Below, piece by piece: positions 17,543 through 25,290 of a stretch of 43,732 bases of DNA. Location: NCBI GenBank assembly GCA_025451115.1, contig JANWKZ010000090.1, positions 1-43,732 on the forward strand, in the 5' to 3' direction. The notes under the pieces were generated by a model. It saw only the letters and a list, made by a program, of their open reading frames with translations, was not told the DNA's origin and did not search any database. Every line of letters starts with the position of its first letter. Within the stretch, counting starts at the first letter, position 1. Source of the stretch: Bacteroidia bacterium (GTDB lineage Bacteria > Bacteroidota > Bacteroidia > B-17B0 > Aurantibacillaceae). Position numbers and translations under genes: made by a program.

Positions 17543-19318
17543 TTACTTTTCTCCTTTATCGCCCTTCTCGCCTTTTTCTTCTTTAGCATCTATTTTGATG
17601 CCGTCATGGTTGATCTTCACATGAGCGTCCTTCGACTTTACTTCGATCCCATTCTCGTCGATCTTCACTTTTGCATCGGGATCTTCGATGTGAACTTCTT
17701 CCATGTTAGGATGTATTATAACCGGGTGTTTGAACTCATTTTTAGGGCAGGTACGGCAAGTAAGGCCATTGTCGGTCATTACCCAGTATTTGTTCACCAT
17801 TTCCTGGTCGAAGATCTCGTTAGTGTTGTCAACATCGTAGAGCAGGTACTTCAGCGTATTATCAAGATAGATCACTTTATTGCGTGGCATTTTGATAAGT
17901 ACCTCAACTTCCTGCTGGCGGAATTTATCCGAACCGGGGAACGAGTAGTATTTATCCAGAACCAATACAGAATCTGTTTGCTGAAGTTTATAATTCACAT
18001 TCTTCGCGCGTTTGGCTGCTTCTGTTTTTTCGTTGCCGCGGGCCTTCTTTACGATGAATACATACAAGCTGTCGTTCTCAGAAGGTATGATCCTAACGTT
18101 TGGTTTTGCCCACCAGATAGAGGCCTTGCCTTGTTTATTGATCAGCCAGCGGTCGCCATCCATGCTAAAATTGATATCCGCATCTACTTTATTGTAATTT
18201 GAATTGGCTCTTACGTAAAGTGTGTCACTCGCTGGCATAGACACATCCGATTGTTGTTTTAATGAAGCCTCTTCCGAGAACTGGCTCGCAAATTTTGCTG
18301 CAATGGTAAATGAGAGGCACAAGCCGATCACCCAGGCAATGCCTGCCCCAATATTGATCCAGCGGTTGTGATATTTAATATTAAGCAACATTTTGGTGCC
18401 TTTGTAAATGATCATCACCAAAGGAACGCCCACCGCAAGTACGAGCGCAAACTTAGCCCAGAACACCGGGAAATCAGGGTCTGCAAATGAATTGATGAAC
18501 TCGCCGCTGGTTACATTGTCTATCTGACCGAAACCAAGTAATAACGAACTAAGTCCCACCATCATGATAATACCGAAGAAAACCAGGAATACTCCTATAA
18601 GACGACCCAGAATATTGAAAATGGTACCGAAGATCTGGCGAAGCAGGTCTACGAACTTCCCGGTGTTGTCGCGGTTAGAGAACTGGCTCTTTACGTTCGT
18701 TCCAAAATCACGGGCCTTGCTTTTTACGTTCTCTGCTTCGTCCTTGATAGTCTTACTAATGGTATTGATGTCTACGGGTTCGCCGCGCATCTCGAGTTTT
18801 TCGGCTGTGGTCTTCGCTTCGGGTATGATCACCCAAAGGATGATATAAAGTATAAGCCCGGTACCAAATCCAAAGAACATGATCACTAATCCGAGACGGA
18901 TCCAAAGCGGATCGATGTCGAAATAGTTTCCTATACCCGAGCACACACCGCCAAGTATCTTACTGTCTGGATCGCGGAACACGCGACGACGCTTGTTGCC
19001 GTAATACCCTTGGGCAGTATGGGTCTCTTCTTTTTTACTTTCCTGTGAAGAACTTGCTTCGGCAAAATCTTCGGGTTGACCCATCACCGAGATGGCGTCG
19101 TTGATATCGACCATCACCAACACCTGTTTACCGGCGTGTATCTTGGCTTTTAAAAGTTCGGCCAGGCGCGCTTCGATATCGGCTACGATCTCCTCGCAGC
19201 CCTCTTCGTTACGAAAATGGCTTTTGATCTTATTCAAATAACTTTTAAGCGACTCGTAGGCATCCTCTTCGATGTTGAAAACGATACCGCTTATGTTTAT
19301 GGATAATGTCTTGTTCAT
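17543..19318 (-). CDS. PspC-domain membrane protein
   Basis: This 591-residue inner-membrane protein has a cytoplasmic N-terminal part (1-110) of the kind seen before PspC in Bacteroidota. The PspC domain (about 113-172) reads DSKILGGVCSGIGNYF then DPLWIRLGLVIMFFGFGTGL. Three more hydrophobic regions follow at about 230-265, 290-315 and 325-345, and then a large beta-rich C-terminal domain ending in collagen-like EKGEKGDKGEK. PspC proteins respond to envelope stress in proteobacteria; in Bacteroidota the family is often paired with PadR, as here (19 bases downstream of padR). The C-terminal domain may bind or sense an envelope ligand, by inference. Confidence 0.92.
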   Translation of the reverse strand: MNKTLSINISGIVFNIEEDAYESLKSYLNKIKSHFRNEEGCEEIVADIEARLAELLKAKIHAGKQVLVMVDINDAISVMGQPEDFAEASSSQESKKEETHTAQGYYGNKRRRVFRDPDSKILGGVCSGIGNYFDIDPLWIRLGLVIMFFGFGTGLILYIILWVIIPEAKTTAEKLEMRGEPVDINTISKTIKDEAENVKSKARDFGTNVKSQFSNRDNTGKFVDLLRQIFGTIFNILGRLIGVFLVFFGIIMMVGLSSLLLGFGQIDNVTSGEFINSFADPDFPVFWAKFALVLAVGVPLVMIIYKGTKMLLNIKYHNRWINIGAGIAWVIGLCLSFTIAAKFASQFSEEASLKQQSDVSMPASDTLYVRANSNYNKVDADINFSMDGDRWLINKQGKASIWWAKPNVRIIPSENDSLYVFIVKKARGNEKTEAAKRAKNVNYKLQQTDSVLVLDKYYSFPGSDKFRQQEVEVLIKMPRNKVIYLDNTLKYLLYDVDNTNEIFDQEMVNKYWVMTDNGLTCRTCPKNEFKHPVIIHPNMEEVHIEDPDAKVKIDENGIEVKSKDAHVKINHDGIKIDAKEEKGEKGDKGEK

Positions 19319-19337
19319 GACTTGTTGTTTTAATGTT

Positions 19338-19679
19338 TTATTTCTGTGTGGTTGATTGATTAATGGTTTTGTTTACCGCGTCTACCAGCTCATGCCAGGA
19401 TTGCTGAAGTTCTTTTAGGAATTTCTCTCCTTCTTCGGTGAGCCTGTAGTATTTACGTGGGGGACCTGAAGTAGATTCTTCCCAGCGATAGCTCAGGAGC
19501 CCGGTGTTCTTGAGGCGTGTAAGCAGCGGATATAAAGTTCCCTCCACCACAACCAGTTTTGTTTCTTTCAGCTTATCGATGATCTCGGTTGGATAGGCAT
19601 CCCCGTTGAGGAGGATCGAAAGGATGCAAAGCTCCAACACTCCCTTTCTCATCTGCGCTTTTGTGTTCTCTGTATTCAT
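19338..19679 (-). CDS. PadR-family transcriptional regulator
   Basis: This 113-residue winged-helix repressor starts with the PadR pattern MRKGVLELCILSILLNGDAYPTEIIDKL. The wing carries LYPLLTRLKNTGLLSYRWEESTSGPPRKYYRLTEEG, nearly a consensus for the family. A short C-terminal helix (FLKELQQSWHELVDAV) should mediate dimerisation. It precedes pspC by 19 bases. It probably represses its own operon; the candidate operator lies over the promoter upstream of the first gene. Confidence 0.95.
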   Translation of the reverse strand: MNTENTKAQMRKGVLELCILSILLNGDAYPTEIIDKLKETKLVVVEGTLYPLLTRLKNTGLLSYRWEESTSGPPRKYYRLTEEGEKFLKELQQSWHELVDAVNKTINQSTTQK

Positions 19680-19702
19680 GAGTATTTATTTTTTATCCAG
19701 GT

Positions 19703-19726
19703 TCCCGCCTCCGGAGGACGGCGGGA
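19703..19726. repeat. Intercistronic hairpin between the small exported gene and padR
   Basis: TCCCGCC and GGCGGGA form a 7-bp perfect stem around a GC-rich loop that can itself pair partly (TCCGGAGGA). No U tract follows on either strand, so it looks like an mRNA-processing or attenuation structure rather than a terminator. It lies in the 56-base gap of an otherwise tight operon. Confidence 0.5.
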
Positions 19727-19735
19727 CTGAAAATT

Positions 19736-20089
19736 TTAGTACACGTTAAAATTTATCTCCACGTTATATGCGCCGGCCTTCAATTCGGGCAAAGCGATCT
19801 TTTTGAACTGGCTCTCGAGGTTTTGTTTTAGGACCGCGTTAGGCGTATTTGCCACAACGGCCTGCACATTTCCTTTTGTGTCGAGCTCGAAAGCCACTTT
19901 TACCTTTTGTGCGAAGCCCGGGTTCTTTAATTCTTCGGGTAAAGAAACCGCGCGGGTGATCTTTTGACGGACTGTGCTTGCGGTAGTTTCACCTTTTGGG
20001 GTGCCGGCCGCCGCGGTTGCTGTTAAAAAGCCTAAGCTTAATAAGCCGGCCAGGAACAGGGTTTTTACTTTGTTGATGGTTGTTTTCAT
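19736..20089 (-). CDS. Small exported protein, first gene of PadR operon
   Basis: This 117-residue protein has a signal peptide (KVKTLFLAGLLSLGFLTATAAA). The mature part (about 30-117) contains KVKVAFELDTKGNVQAVVANTPNAVLKQNLESQFKKI and ends YNVEINFNVY. The pattern, with a basic strand, 'DTKGNV' and terminal strand, resembles the TonB C-terminal fold seen in small periplasmic proteins, but I cannot assign a family. It has its own TATCTTTG promoter and is followed by padR after a hairpin. It may be a periplasmic partner or readout of the PspC system, by inference from position. Confidence 0.75.
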   Translation of the reverse strand: MKTTINKVKTLFLAGLLSLGFLTATAAAGTPKGETTASTVRQKITRAVSLPEELKNPGFAQKVKVAFELDTKGNVQAVVANTPNAVLKQNLESQFKKIALPELKAGAYNVEINFNVY

Positions 20090-20174
20090 TTTCTTCTTTT
20101 TTTGTGACGGATGCCTTTTTGTTTGATCCGCCTTGTTATTTTCAGTAATTTGTATTAGCAGCTAATCTGTGATA

Positions 20175-20182
20175 CAAAGATA
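20175..20182 (-). promoter_or_regulatory. TAnnTTTG promoter element of the PadR operon
   Basis: On the reverse strand this reads TATCTTTG, an exact consensus match. The predicted leader before the ATG at 20089 is about 80 bases. The 29-bp palindrome lies 9 bases upstream of the element. Confidence 0.6.
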
Positions 20183-20191
20183 AGGGCTTTA

Positions 20192-20220
20192 TTTAGTATT
20201 ATGCAAGACATAGTACTAAA
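20192..20220. promoter_or_regulatory. 29-bp palindrome, candidate PadR operator
   Basis: TTTAGTATTATG and CATAGTACTAAA are 12-base arms with one mismatch around a CAAGA spacer. The site covers the expected -33 region of the reverse-strand promoter at 20175-20182. PadR proteins bind palindromes over their own promoters, so this is the likely autorepression site. The forward TerC promoter lies about 60 bases away. Confidence 0.6.
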
Positions 20221-20281
20221 ATAGTTTATATCATATTGATAATCAATTAGAAAAATTTTATCTTTGGCTTCATTAAAATCG

Positions 20282-20289
20282 TAATTTTG
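20282..20289 (+). promoter_or_regulatory. TAnnTTTG promoter element of terC
   Basis: TAATTTTG matches the Bacteroidota -7 consensus exactly and lies 19 bases before the TerC ATG. Confidence 0.55.
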
Positions 20290-20308
20290 TAAAAAATCGC
20301 CCTGTTTC

Positions 20309-21064
20309 ATGGACTATTCCGACCTCATTTCCCACTTATTTTCAGTAGAAGGTCTTATTAGCTTGCTTACGCTCTCCCTCTTAGAGATCGTATTGGGCAT
20401 CGACAATATCATTTTCATTGCTATTGTTGCAGATAAGCTACCTAATAACCAAAAGGGACAGGCGCGTACTACGGGTCTTATCCTGGCTGTTTTTATCCGT
20501 GTGGCCCTGCTTTTTACATTAAGCTATCTATCTAACAATAACGACGCACTTTTTCATATTGCAGATAAGCCGATATCTCTGCGTGATATTATCTTTTTTG
20601 CCGGTGGTATATTCCTTTTATACAAGACATGGGGAGAGATCATGGAAAAGATAAGAGGCGAAGGTGGAGATGGTCACTCACCAAAAGTGAAGAAGGTAAG
20701 CGTAGGCAGTATCATCACGCAGATCGTTCTGATCGATATCGTTTTTTCTTTCGACTCTATCCTTACAGCCGTAGTTGTTTCCAAGAACATTCTTATTATG
20801 GGTAGCGCCGTGATCATTGCCATGCTTATTATGGTGATCTTCTCCGGCGCCGTGGCCGAATTCATTAACCGGAATCCGCGTATCAAAATGCTGGCGCTTG
20901 CCTTCCTTTTAGTAATAAGCTTACTCCTGCTTTTCGAATCGATCCACGTATTTACGCACATCGAAATACCAAAAAGCTATATTTACTGCGCGCTGGGCTT
21001 CTCGCTGTTTGTAGAGATCCTGAACATGTGGGAAAAGAAACGGGGCGCCCGCAAAAAGGAATAA
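20309..21064 (+). CDS. TerC-family integral membrane protein
   Basis: This 251-residue polytopic membrane protein of the TerC/Alx family has about seven to eight hydrophobic segments. Signatures are LEIVLGIDNIIFIAIVADKLP near residue 25, with the acidic Glu and Asp in the membrane, and IVLIDIVFSFDSILTAV near residue 148 (second acidic repeat). The family has been linked to metal-ion export, notably manganese, and to tellurite resistance; the ion here is not known. It is monocistronic. Its stop is 2 bases from that of convergent rsmG with no clear terminator. Confidence 0.93.
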   Translation: MDYSDLISHLFSVEGLISLLTLSLLEIVLGIDNIIFIAIVADKLPNNQKGQARTTGLILAVFIRVALLFTLSYLSNNNDALFHIADKPISLRDIIFFAGGIFLLYKTWGEIMEKIRGEGGDGHSPKVKKVSVGSIITQIVLIDIVFSFDSILTAVVVSKNILIMGSAVIIAMLIMVIFSGAVAEFINRNPRIKMLALAFLLVISLLLLFESIHVFTHIEIPKSYIYCALGFSLFVEILNMWEKKRGARKKE

Positions 21065-21066
21065 TA

Positions 21067-21699
21067 TCAGGCCGGAAGATAAACCACCTTCTTGGTCTCA
21101 AAGAATTCTTCTTTAAAGAAATGCTTTAGCTCAAAAACGGTCACGTCCTTCTTAAAGGGCTTCAACTCTTCTTCCAGGTCGCCGCCTTTTAAATACAGAA
21201 TTCCATTTTCAAGCTCATTGAAAATGGTTTGAGGAGCGAACTTATTCTCTACCCATTTCACAAAAGCGCTCAATTCGGTTACGGCTCGACTTACAACGAA
21301 ATCATATTTCGTACGCAGTTCTTCCGCGCGTATCTGCTGGGCATTTACATTTTTCAACTCCAGGGCCGTGGCAACCTCTCTCACCACAGTTATTTTTTTC
21401 CCGATAGAATCCACCAGGTGAAATTTACATTCGGGAAACATAATTGCGAGTGGAATGCCCGGAAAGCCTCCGCCGGTACCTACATCCATGATCTTTGTGC
21501 CGGGTTTAAAATGGCACACCTTGGCAATTCCCAGCGAATGTAGAACATGATGCACGTACAATGAATCAATATCCTTCCTTGAAACCACATTGATCTTTTC
21601 GTTCCAATCCTTATACAGATCGAACAGCTGGGTAAACTGCTTTTTCTGCAATTCACTCAAGTTAGGGAAATAAGAAAAGATGATCTCTACTCCTTGCAT
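21067..21699 (-). CDS. rsmG: 16S rRNA m7G527 methyltransferase
   Basis: This 210-residue SAM-dependent enzyme (GidB) methylates G527 in the 530 loop of 16S rRNA. The SAM motif IMDVGTGGGFPGIPLAIMFP is near residue 70, followed by FHLVDSIGKKITVVREV and the later VVSRAVTELSAFV. Length is normal. Its ATG overlaps the stop of the upstream sigma factor by one base (TAATG), so it is translationally coupled in the GT2-sigma-rsmG operon. Confidence 0.96.
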   Translation of the reverse strand: MQGVEIIFSYFPNLSELQKKQFTQLFDLYKDWNEKINVVSRKDIDSLYVHHVLHSLGIAKVCHFKPGTKIMDVGTGGGFPGIPLAIMFPECKFHLVDSIGKKITVVREVATALELKNVNAQQIRAEELRTKYDFVVSRAVTELSAFVKWVENKFAPQTIFNELENGILYLKGGDLEEELKPFKKDVTVFELKHFFKEEFFETKKVVYLPA

Positions 21700-22313
21700 T
21701 AGTCTGACTTACGGGAGAGCACCTGCATGAGTAGCTCGCGGGCGCGGAACAAACGTGTTTTGATAGTGGCCACCGGAAGATCGAGGCGTTTAGATATCTC
21801 TTCCACACTCATTTGCTCCATGTAGAACAATTCAACGATCTCTTTATAGCGTGGTTTCAGTTTATCAATGATCTCGTGTACCTTATCGGCATCCTGCTTT
21901 TTTATGATTGTTTCTTCAGGAGTTAAGCTGTGTCCTTTAATAGTTTGGTTCAATTCCTCTCCCCCATCGCGGTCAACCGGGCGATCGAGCGAAGTGAGGT
22001 TCTCCATTTTTTTCTTACGCAGGTAATCGATGGCGTTGTTCGAGGCTATCTTAAAGAGCCAGGTACTAAAAGCGTATTGCGGCGAATATTGCTGCAGGTT
22101 CTTGAAAGCTTTTCCGAAAGCTTCGATGGTCAGATCCTCGGCATCATCCTTATTCATCACCATGCGGTTGAGCATGAAGAAGACCGGCTCCCAATAACGT
22201 TTCATCAGCTCTGCAAAAGCTTTCTGGTCGCCATTCTGCAACGCACGCTCTACCAGCTTTATGTCGTATAAAGCCTTGAACGAAAAATGACTGTTATCTT
22301 CTAGTTCTTCCAT
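21699..22313 (-). CDS. ECF-type RNA polymerase sigma factor
   Basis: This 204-residue sigma-70-family factor has region 2 (about 15-95, with DAEDLTIEAFGKAFKNLQQY and FSTWLFKIASNNAIDYLRKKKM) and region 4 (about 140-200, KPRYKEIVELFYMEQMSVEEISKRLDLPVATIKTRLFRARELL). Region 3 is absent, as in ECF factors. No anti-sigma gene follows; downstream is rsmG and upstream is a glycosyltransferase overlapping by 13 bases. Its regulation is therefore not visible here. Confidence 0.95.
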   Translation of the reverse strand: MEELEDNSHFSFKALYDIKLVERALQNGDQKAFAELMKRYWEPVFFMLNRMVMNKDDAEDLTIEAFGKAFKNLQQYSPQYAFSTWLFKIASNNAIDYLRKKKMENLTSLDRPVDRDGGEELNQTIKGHSLTPEETIIKKQDADKVHEIIDKLKPRYKEIVELFYMEQMSVEEISKRLDLPVATIKTRLFRARELLMQVLSRKSD

Positions 22314-23434
22314 TTTGCCGACTTGAATAGCGACCGGTTAAGGTGCCATGCGGGGTATAAGAATAGCAATAAAAATTCAAACAACAAAAAACCGATGCTA
22401 ATATCCTTTTCGTCGAGCTTTTCGCCCCCTTTATACAGGGTTATAAACTGGACAATATTCTTCACCATGAAACAAGAACCCGTTACAAGTATCCAGTCAA
22501 TTCGGGTAAATGCCACTATGGCCAGCGCCCAGAAAAGGTAATTGGCCGCGTGCAAAAAAATAAGGCGATTCTTTGAAGAGCTGGTGTAAAGTCCGCTCGT
22601 ACTTAAATGTCGTGCTTTTTGGCGGTTCCAGTCGTTCCAGGTTTTGGAGGGAACAGAATAGGTAAAGCTATCTTTCGCGATAACCACGGCTGTATTGGTT
22701 GCGGTGGCCGCCTGGTTCACAAAAAGATCGTCGTCGCCCGAAGTAATGTGGTAATGCGTTGCAAAGCCTTTGTTCTTAAAAAAAAGATCCTTTTTATACG
22801 AAAGATTCCGACCCACGCCCATGTAGGCCTTGTTGGAAATTCCGGCCGATAAATACTGCATGCCTATCATGAAGGTATCGAAGCGGATCAGTTTGTTCAG
22901 GAAACTCTTTTCCTTTTTATAAGGGCCATAGCCAATTACGATCTCCCTTCCTGCATCATAGCCCTGCATCATTTCCTGTATCCAATGACTAGTGTTAGGA
23001 TAGCAATCGCCATCGGTGAACAAAATGTGTTCGTACTTTGTTCCCTTGATCCCCACCATTAGCGCGAACTTTTTCCCGTGCTTGTAGTATTCATCTTCTT
23101 TTATGAGAATGGTTTTTAGGTTCGGAAATATTTTGCCATACTCGCGTAAAACATCTTCCGTATTATCCCAGCTGCAGTCGTTCACCACGATCACTTCAAA
23201 TTCGGGGTATTCCTGCGAAAGTATCTTAGGGAGATACTCGGTAAGATTATCGGCCTCGTTCTTGGCACAGATCACCACTGAGACCGGCGGAAGGGCGCCG
23301 TTGTTCTTAGCGGGGGTTTTGTAGAAAGCCACCTTACCATAAACAAAGAGATAAACGCAGATCTGGTACGCCGAAACGAGCGCAAAAAGGGCCACCACCC
23401 AGAAGGAAATACTATGCAGGTTAATTTCAGGCAT
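22301..23434 (-). CDS. Family 2 glycosyltransferase, membrane bound
   Basis: This 377-residue GT-A enzyme has an N-terminal transmembrane helix (ISFWVVALFALVSAYQICVYLFVYG). The catalytic domain has PVSVVICAKNEADNLTEYLP (nucleotide-binding strand), the metal-binding DGDC, the acceptor-side SGDDDLF, and KARHLSTS in place of the QxxRW. Two C-terminal membrane segments follow. It probably extends an envelope glycan or glycolipid. The frame is open to 23461, but I choose the ATG at 23434 because a TAACTTTG promoter lies only 5 bases upstream of it, inside the longer reading. It overlaps the sigma gene by 13 bases. Confidence 0.92.
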   Translation of the reverse strand: MPEINLHSISFWVVALFALVSAYQICVYLFVYGKVAFYKTPAKNNGALPPVSVVICAKNEADNLTEYLPKILSQEYPEFEVIVVNDCSWDNTEDVLREYGKIFPNLKTILIKEDEYYKHGKKFALMVGIKGTKYEHILFTDGDCYPNTSHWIQEMMQGYDAGREIVIGYGPYKKEKSFLNKLIRFDTFMIGMQYLSAGISNKAYMGVGRNLSYKKDLFFKNKGFATHYHITSGDDDLFVNQAATATNTAVVIAKDSFTYSVPSKTWNDWNRQKARHLSTSGLYTSSSKNRLIFLHAANYLFWALAIVAFTRIDWILVTGSCFMVKNIVQFITLYKGGEKLDEKDISIGFLLFEFLLLFLYPAWHLNRSLFKSAKWKN

Positions 23435-23439
23435 TTCCA

Positions 23440-23447
23440 CAAAGTTA
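23440..23447 (-). promoter_or_regulatory. TAnnTTTG promoter element of the GT2-sigma-rsmG operon
   Basis: On the reverse strand this reads TAACTTTG, an exact consensus match, five bases before the ATG at 23434. It decides in favour of that start and implies an almost leaderless transcript. Confidence 0.55.
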
Positions 23448-23473
23448 CACGGGGCGAACAAGGCTAATTGTGT

Positions 23474-23481
23474 TACCTTTG
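23474..23481 (+). promoter_or_regulatory. TAnnTTTG promoter element of the HAD-tgt operon
   Basis: TACCTTTG matches the consensus exactly and lies 25 bases before the ATG of the HAD gene. With the reverse element at 23440-23447 it forms a compact divergent promoter pair. Confidence 0.55.
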
Positions 23482-23506
23482 CAAGAATTAAACAAAGTAA
23501 TTAACA

Positions 23507-24163
23507 ATGCCAAAAGCCTTCATTTTTGATATGGACGGGGTGATCATCGACTCCGAGCCACTCTGGAGAAGGGCTATGGTGAAAGTGTTCAATACAGATG
23601 GGCTTCCGGTGAGCGAAATTGACTGTGCACAAACCACCGGCATGCGCCTGGATGAGGTAATTAAGATCTGGAACAAGAAACATCCGTTTACGAACAACGA
23701 GCTGAAAGTAGAGCGGAACATTGTGGATGAACTTTGCATTCTGATACGGAAAGAAGGCAGACCCATGCCGGGTTTTATGAAGACCGTTGAACTTTTGAAG
23801 CAGGAAGGAAAAAAGATCGGGCTGGCTACGTCTTCTTCAAACCAGTTGGTGAATTGTGTAATGGAAACCCTGAACGTACAATCCTACTTTCATCATGCCC
23901 AATCGGCCGAGGGACTTTTGTACGGGAAGCCGCACCCGGAGGTTTTTTTGTTGTCGGCAAAGGTGCTGGATGTTGCTCCTAACCAATGTGTGGTAATAGA
24001 AGACTCGGTGAATGGTATTATTTCGGCGAAGGCTGCAGGCATGAAAGTGATAGCGGTACCCGAAACACATAATTGGGGAAACCCTAAATTTACCATTGCC
24101 GATCTTATTCTAAATTCGCTGGAAGAGTTCACACCACAAACCATTGACCGATTCAAGCCTTGA
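23507..24163 (+). CDS. HAD-superfamily phosphatase (phosphoglycolate/2-deoxyglucose-6-P type)
   Basis: This 218-residue HAD subfamily IA hydrolase has motif I FIFDMDGVIIDSEPLW with nucleophile D8 and D10, motif II GLATSSSNQL, Lys in GKPHPEVFL, and motif III/IV VIEDSVNGIISAKAAGM. A helical cap occupies about 17-85. The closest recognised pattern is the beta-phosphoglucomutase / 2-deoxyglucose-6-phosphatase group; sugar phosphates are likely substrates. Its stop overlaps the TTG start of tgt by 4 bases (TTGA). Confidence 0.93.
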   Translation: MPKAFIFDMDGVIIDSEPLWRRAMVKVFNTDGLPVSEIDCAQTTGMRLDEVIKIWNKKHPFTNNELKVERNIVDELCILIRKEGRPMPGFMKTVELLKQEGKKIGLATSSSNQLVNCVMETLNVQSYFHHAQSAEGLLYGKPHPEVFLLSAKVLDVAPNQCVVIEDSVNGIISAKAAGMKVIAVPETHNWGNPKFTIADLILNSLEEFTPQTIDRFKP

Positions 24164-25290
24164 AATTCACATTACAACATACAGATCCATCTTCCGGTGC
24201 GCGCGCCGGTGTTATTGAAACCGCTCACGGACAAATTGAAACCCCGATTTTCATGCCTGTGGGAACTGCGGGGACCGTTAAGGCGGTTCATCAACGTGAG
24301 TTGAAAGAAGATGTTCACGCGCAGATCATTTTAGGGAACACGTATCATTTGTATTTGCGTCCCGGGATCGATGTTTTAGAAAAGGCGGGTGGCCTGCACA
24401 AGTTCAATGGGTGGGATAAGCCAATTCTTACAGATAGCGGCGGTTACCAGGTATTCTCATTGGCACAACAAAGAAAGATCACAGAAGAAGGCGCTCTTTT
24501 TAAATCGCATATTGATGGGTCTTCTCACATGTTCACCCCTGAGCATGTGATGGACATTGAGCGGAGCATTGGCGCTGATTTTATGATGGCCTTTGATGAG
24601 TGTACTCCCTATCCTTGTGAAGAAAAGTATGCAAAAGATTCAATGCACATGACGCATCGCTGGCTGGATCGCTGTATTGCACGATTTAATTCAACTCCGG
24701 ATAAGTACGGTTACGAGCAAACGCTTTTGCCCATTGTGCAGGGAAGTGTTTACAAAGACCTGAGGAAACAGTCGGCCGAATACATTGCTTCACGTAATCT
24801 GAAAGGAAATGCTATCGGCGGCCTTTCTGTTGGTGAACCTGCGGAGATGATGTATGAGATGACGGATCTCGTTTGCCGGATTCTTCCTGCCGACAAGCCC
24901 CGTTACCTGATGGGCGTTGGAACACCTGTTAATATTTTAGAGTGTATTGCATTGGGCATTGATATGTTCGACTGTGTAATGCCCACCCGGAACGCGAGAC
25001 ACGGACTGCTGTTCACCGCAAACGGCATCATCAATATTAAGAACGAAAAATGGAAGAGCGATTTTTCGGTGATTGACCCGGAAAGCGATTGCTTTGCTGA
25101 TAAACAATATACAAAAGCTTACCTGCGCCACTTGATGCATTGCGAAGAGATCCTGGGAGCCCAGATCGCAAGTCTTCACAATCTGCACTTCTATTTGTGG
25201 CTAGTGGGCGAAGCGAGAAAAAAGATCGCCGAAGGAAGTTTCGCTTCCTGGAAGAATGTAATGGTGCAGAAACTTGCCCAGAGGTTGTAA
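24160..25290 (+). CDS. tgt: Queuine tRNA-ribosyltransferase
   Basis: This 376-residue enzyme exchanges G34 of GUN-anticodon tRNAs for preQ1 in queuosine synthesis. It shows FMPVGTAGTVKAV, ILTDSGGYQVFSLAQQRKI (catalytic Asp), GGLSVGEPAEMMYEMT, and MGVGTPVNILECIALGIDMFDCVMPTRNARHG with the second catalytic Asp. The start is TTG at 24160, overlapping the HAD stop. The zinc site is unusual: where the E. coli enzyme has CxCxxC, this protein has S309-D-C311-F-A-D314, so only one cysteine of three remains, with H340 (SLHNLHFY) kept. The remaining core is intact. Confidence 0.96.
   Translation: MKFTLQHTDPSSGARAGVIETAHGQIETPIFMPVGTAGTVKAVHQRELKEDVHAQIILGNTYHLYLRPGIDVLEKAGGLHKFNGWDKPILTDSGGYQVFSLAQQRKITEEGALFKSHIDGSSHMFTPEHVMDIERSIGADFMMAFDECTPYPCEEKYAKDSMHMTHRWLDRCIARFNSTPDKYGYEQTLLPIVQGSVYKDLRKQSAEYIASRNLKGNAIGGLSVGEPAEMMYEMTDLVCRILPADKPRYLMGVGTPVNILECIALGIDMFDCVMPTRNARHGLLFTANGIINIKNEKWKSDFSVIDPESDCFADKQYTKAYLRHLMHCEEILGAQIASLHNLHFYLWLVGEARKKIAEGSFASWKNVMVQKLAQRL

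Noticed and set aside
19703-19726. Hairpin before padR as an intrinsic terminator
   Set aside because: No U tract follows on either strand and the flanking genes appear to belong to one operon.
23435-23461. Longer start for the glycosyltransferase
   Set aside because: The only good promoter element (23440-23447) lies inside this extension.
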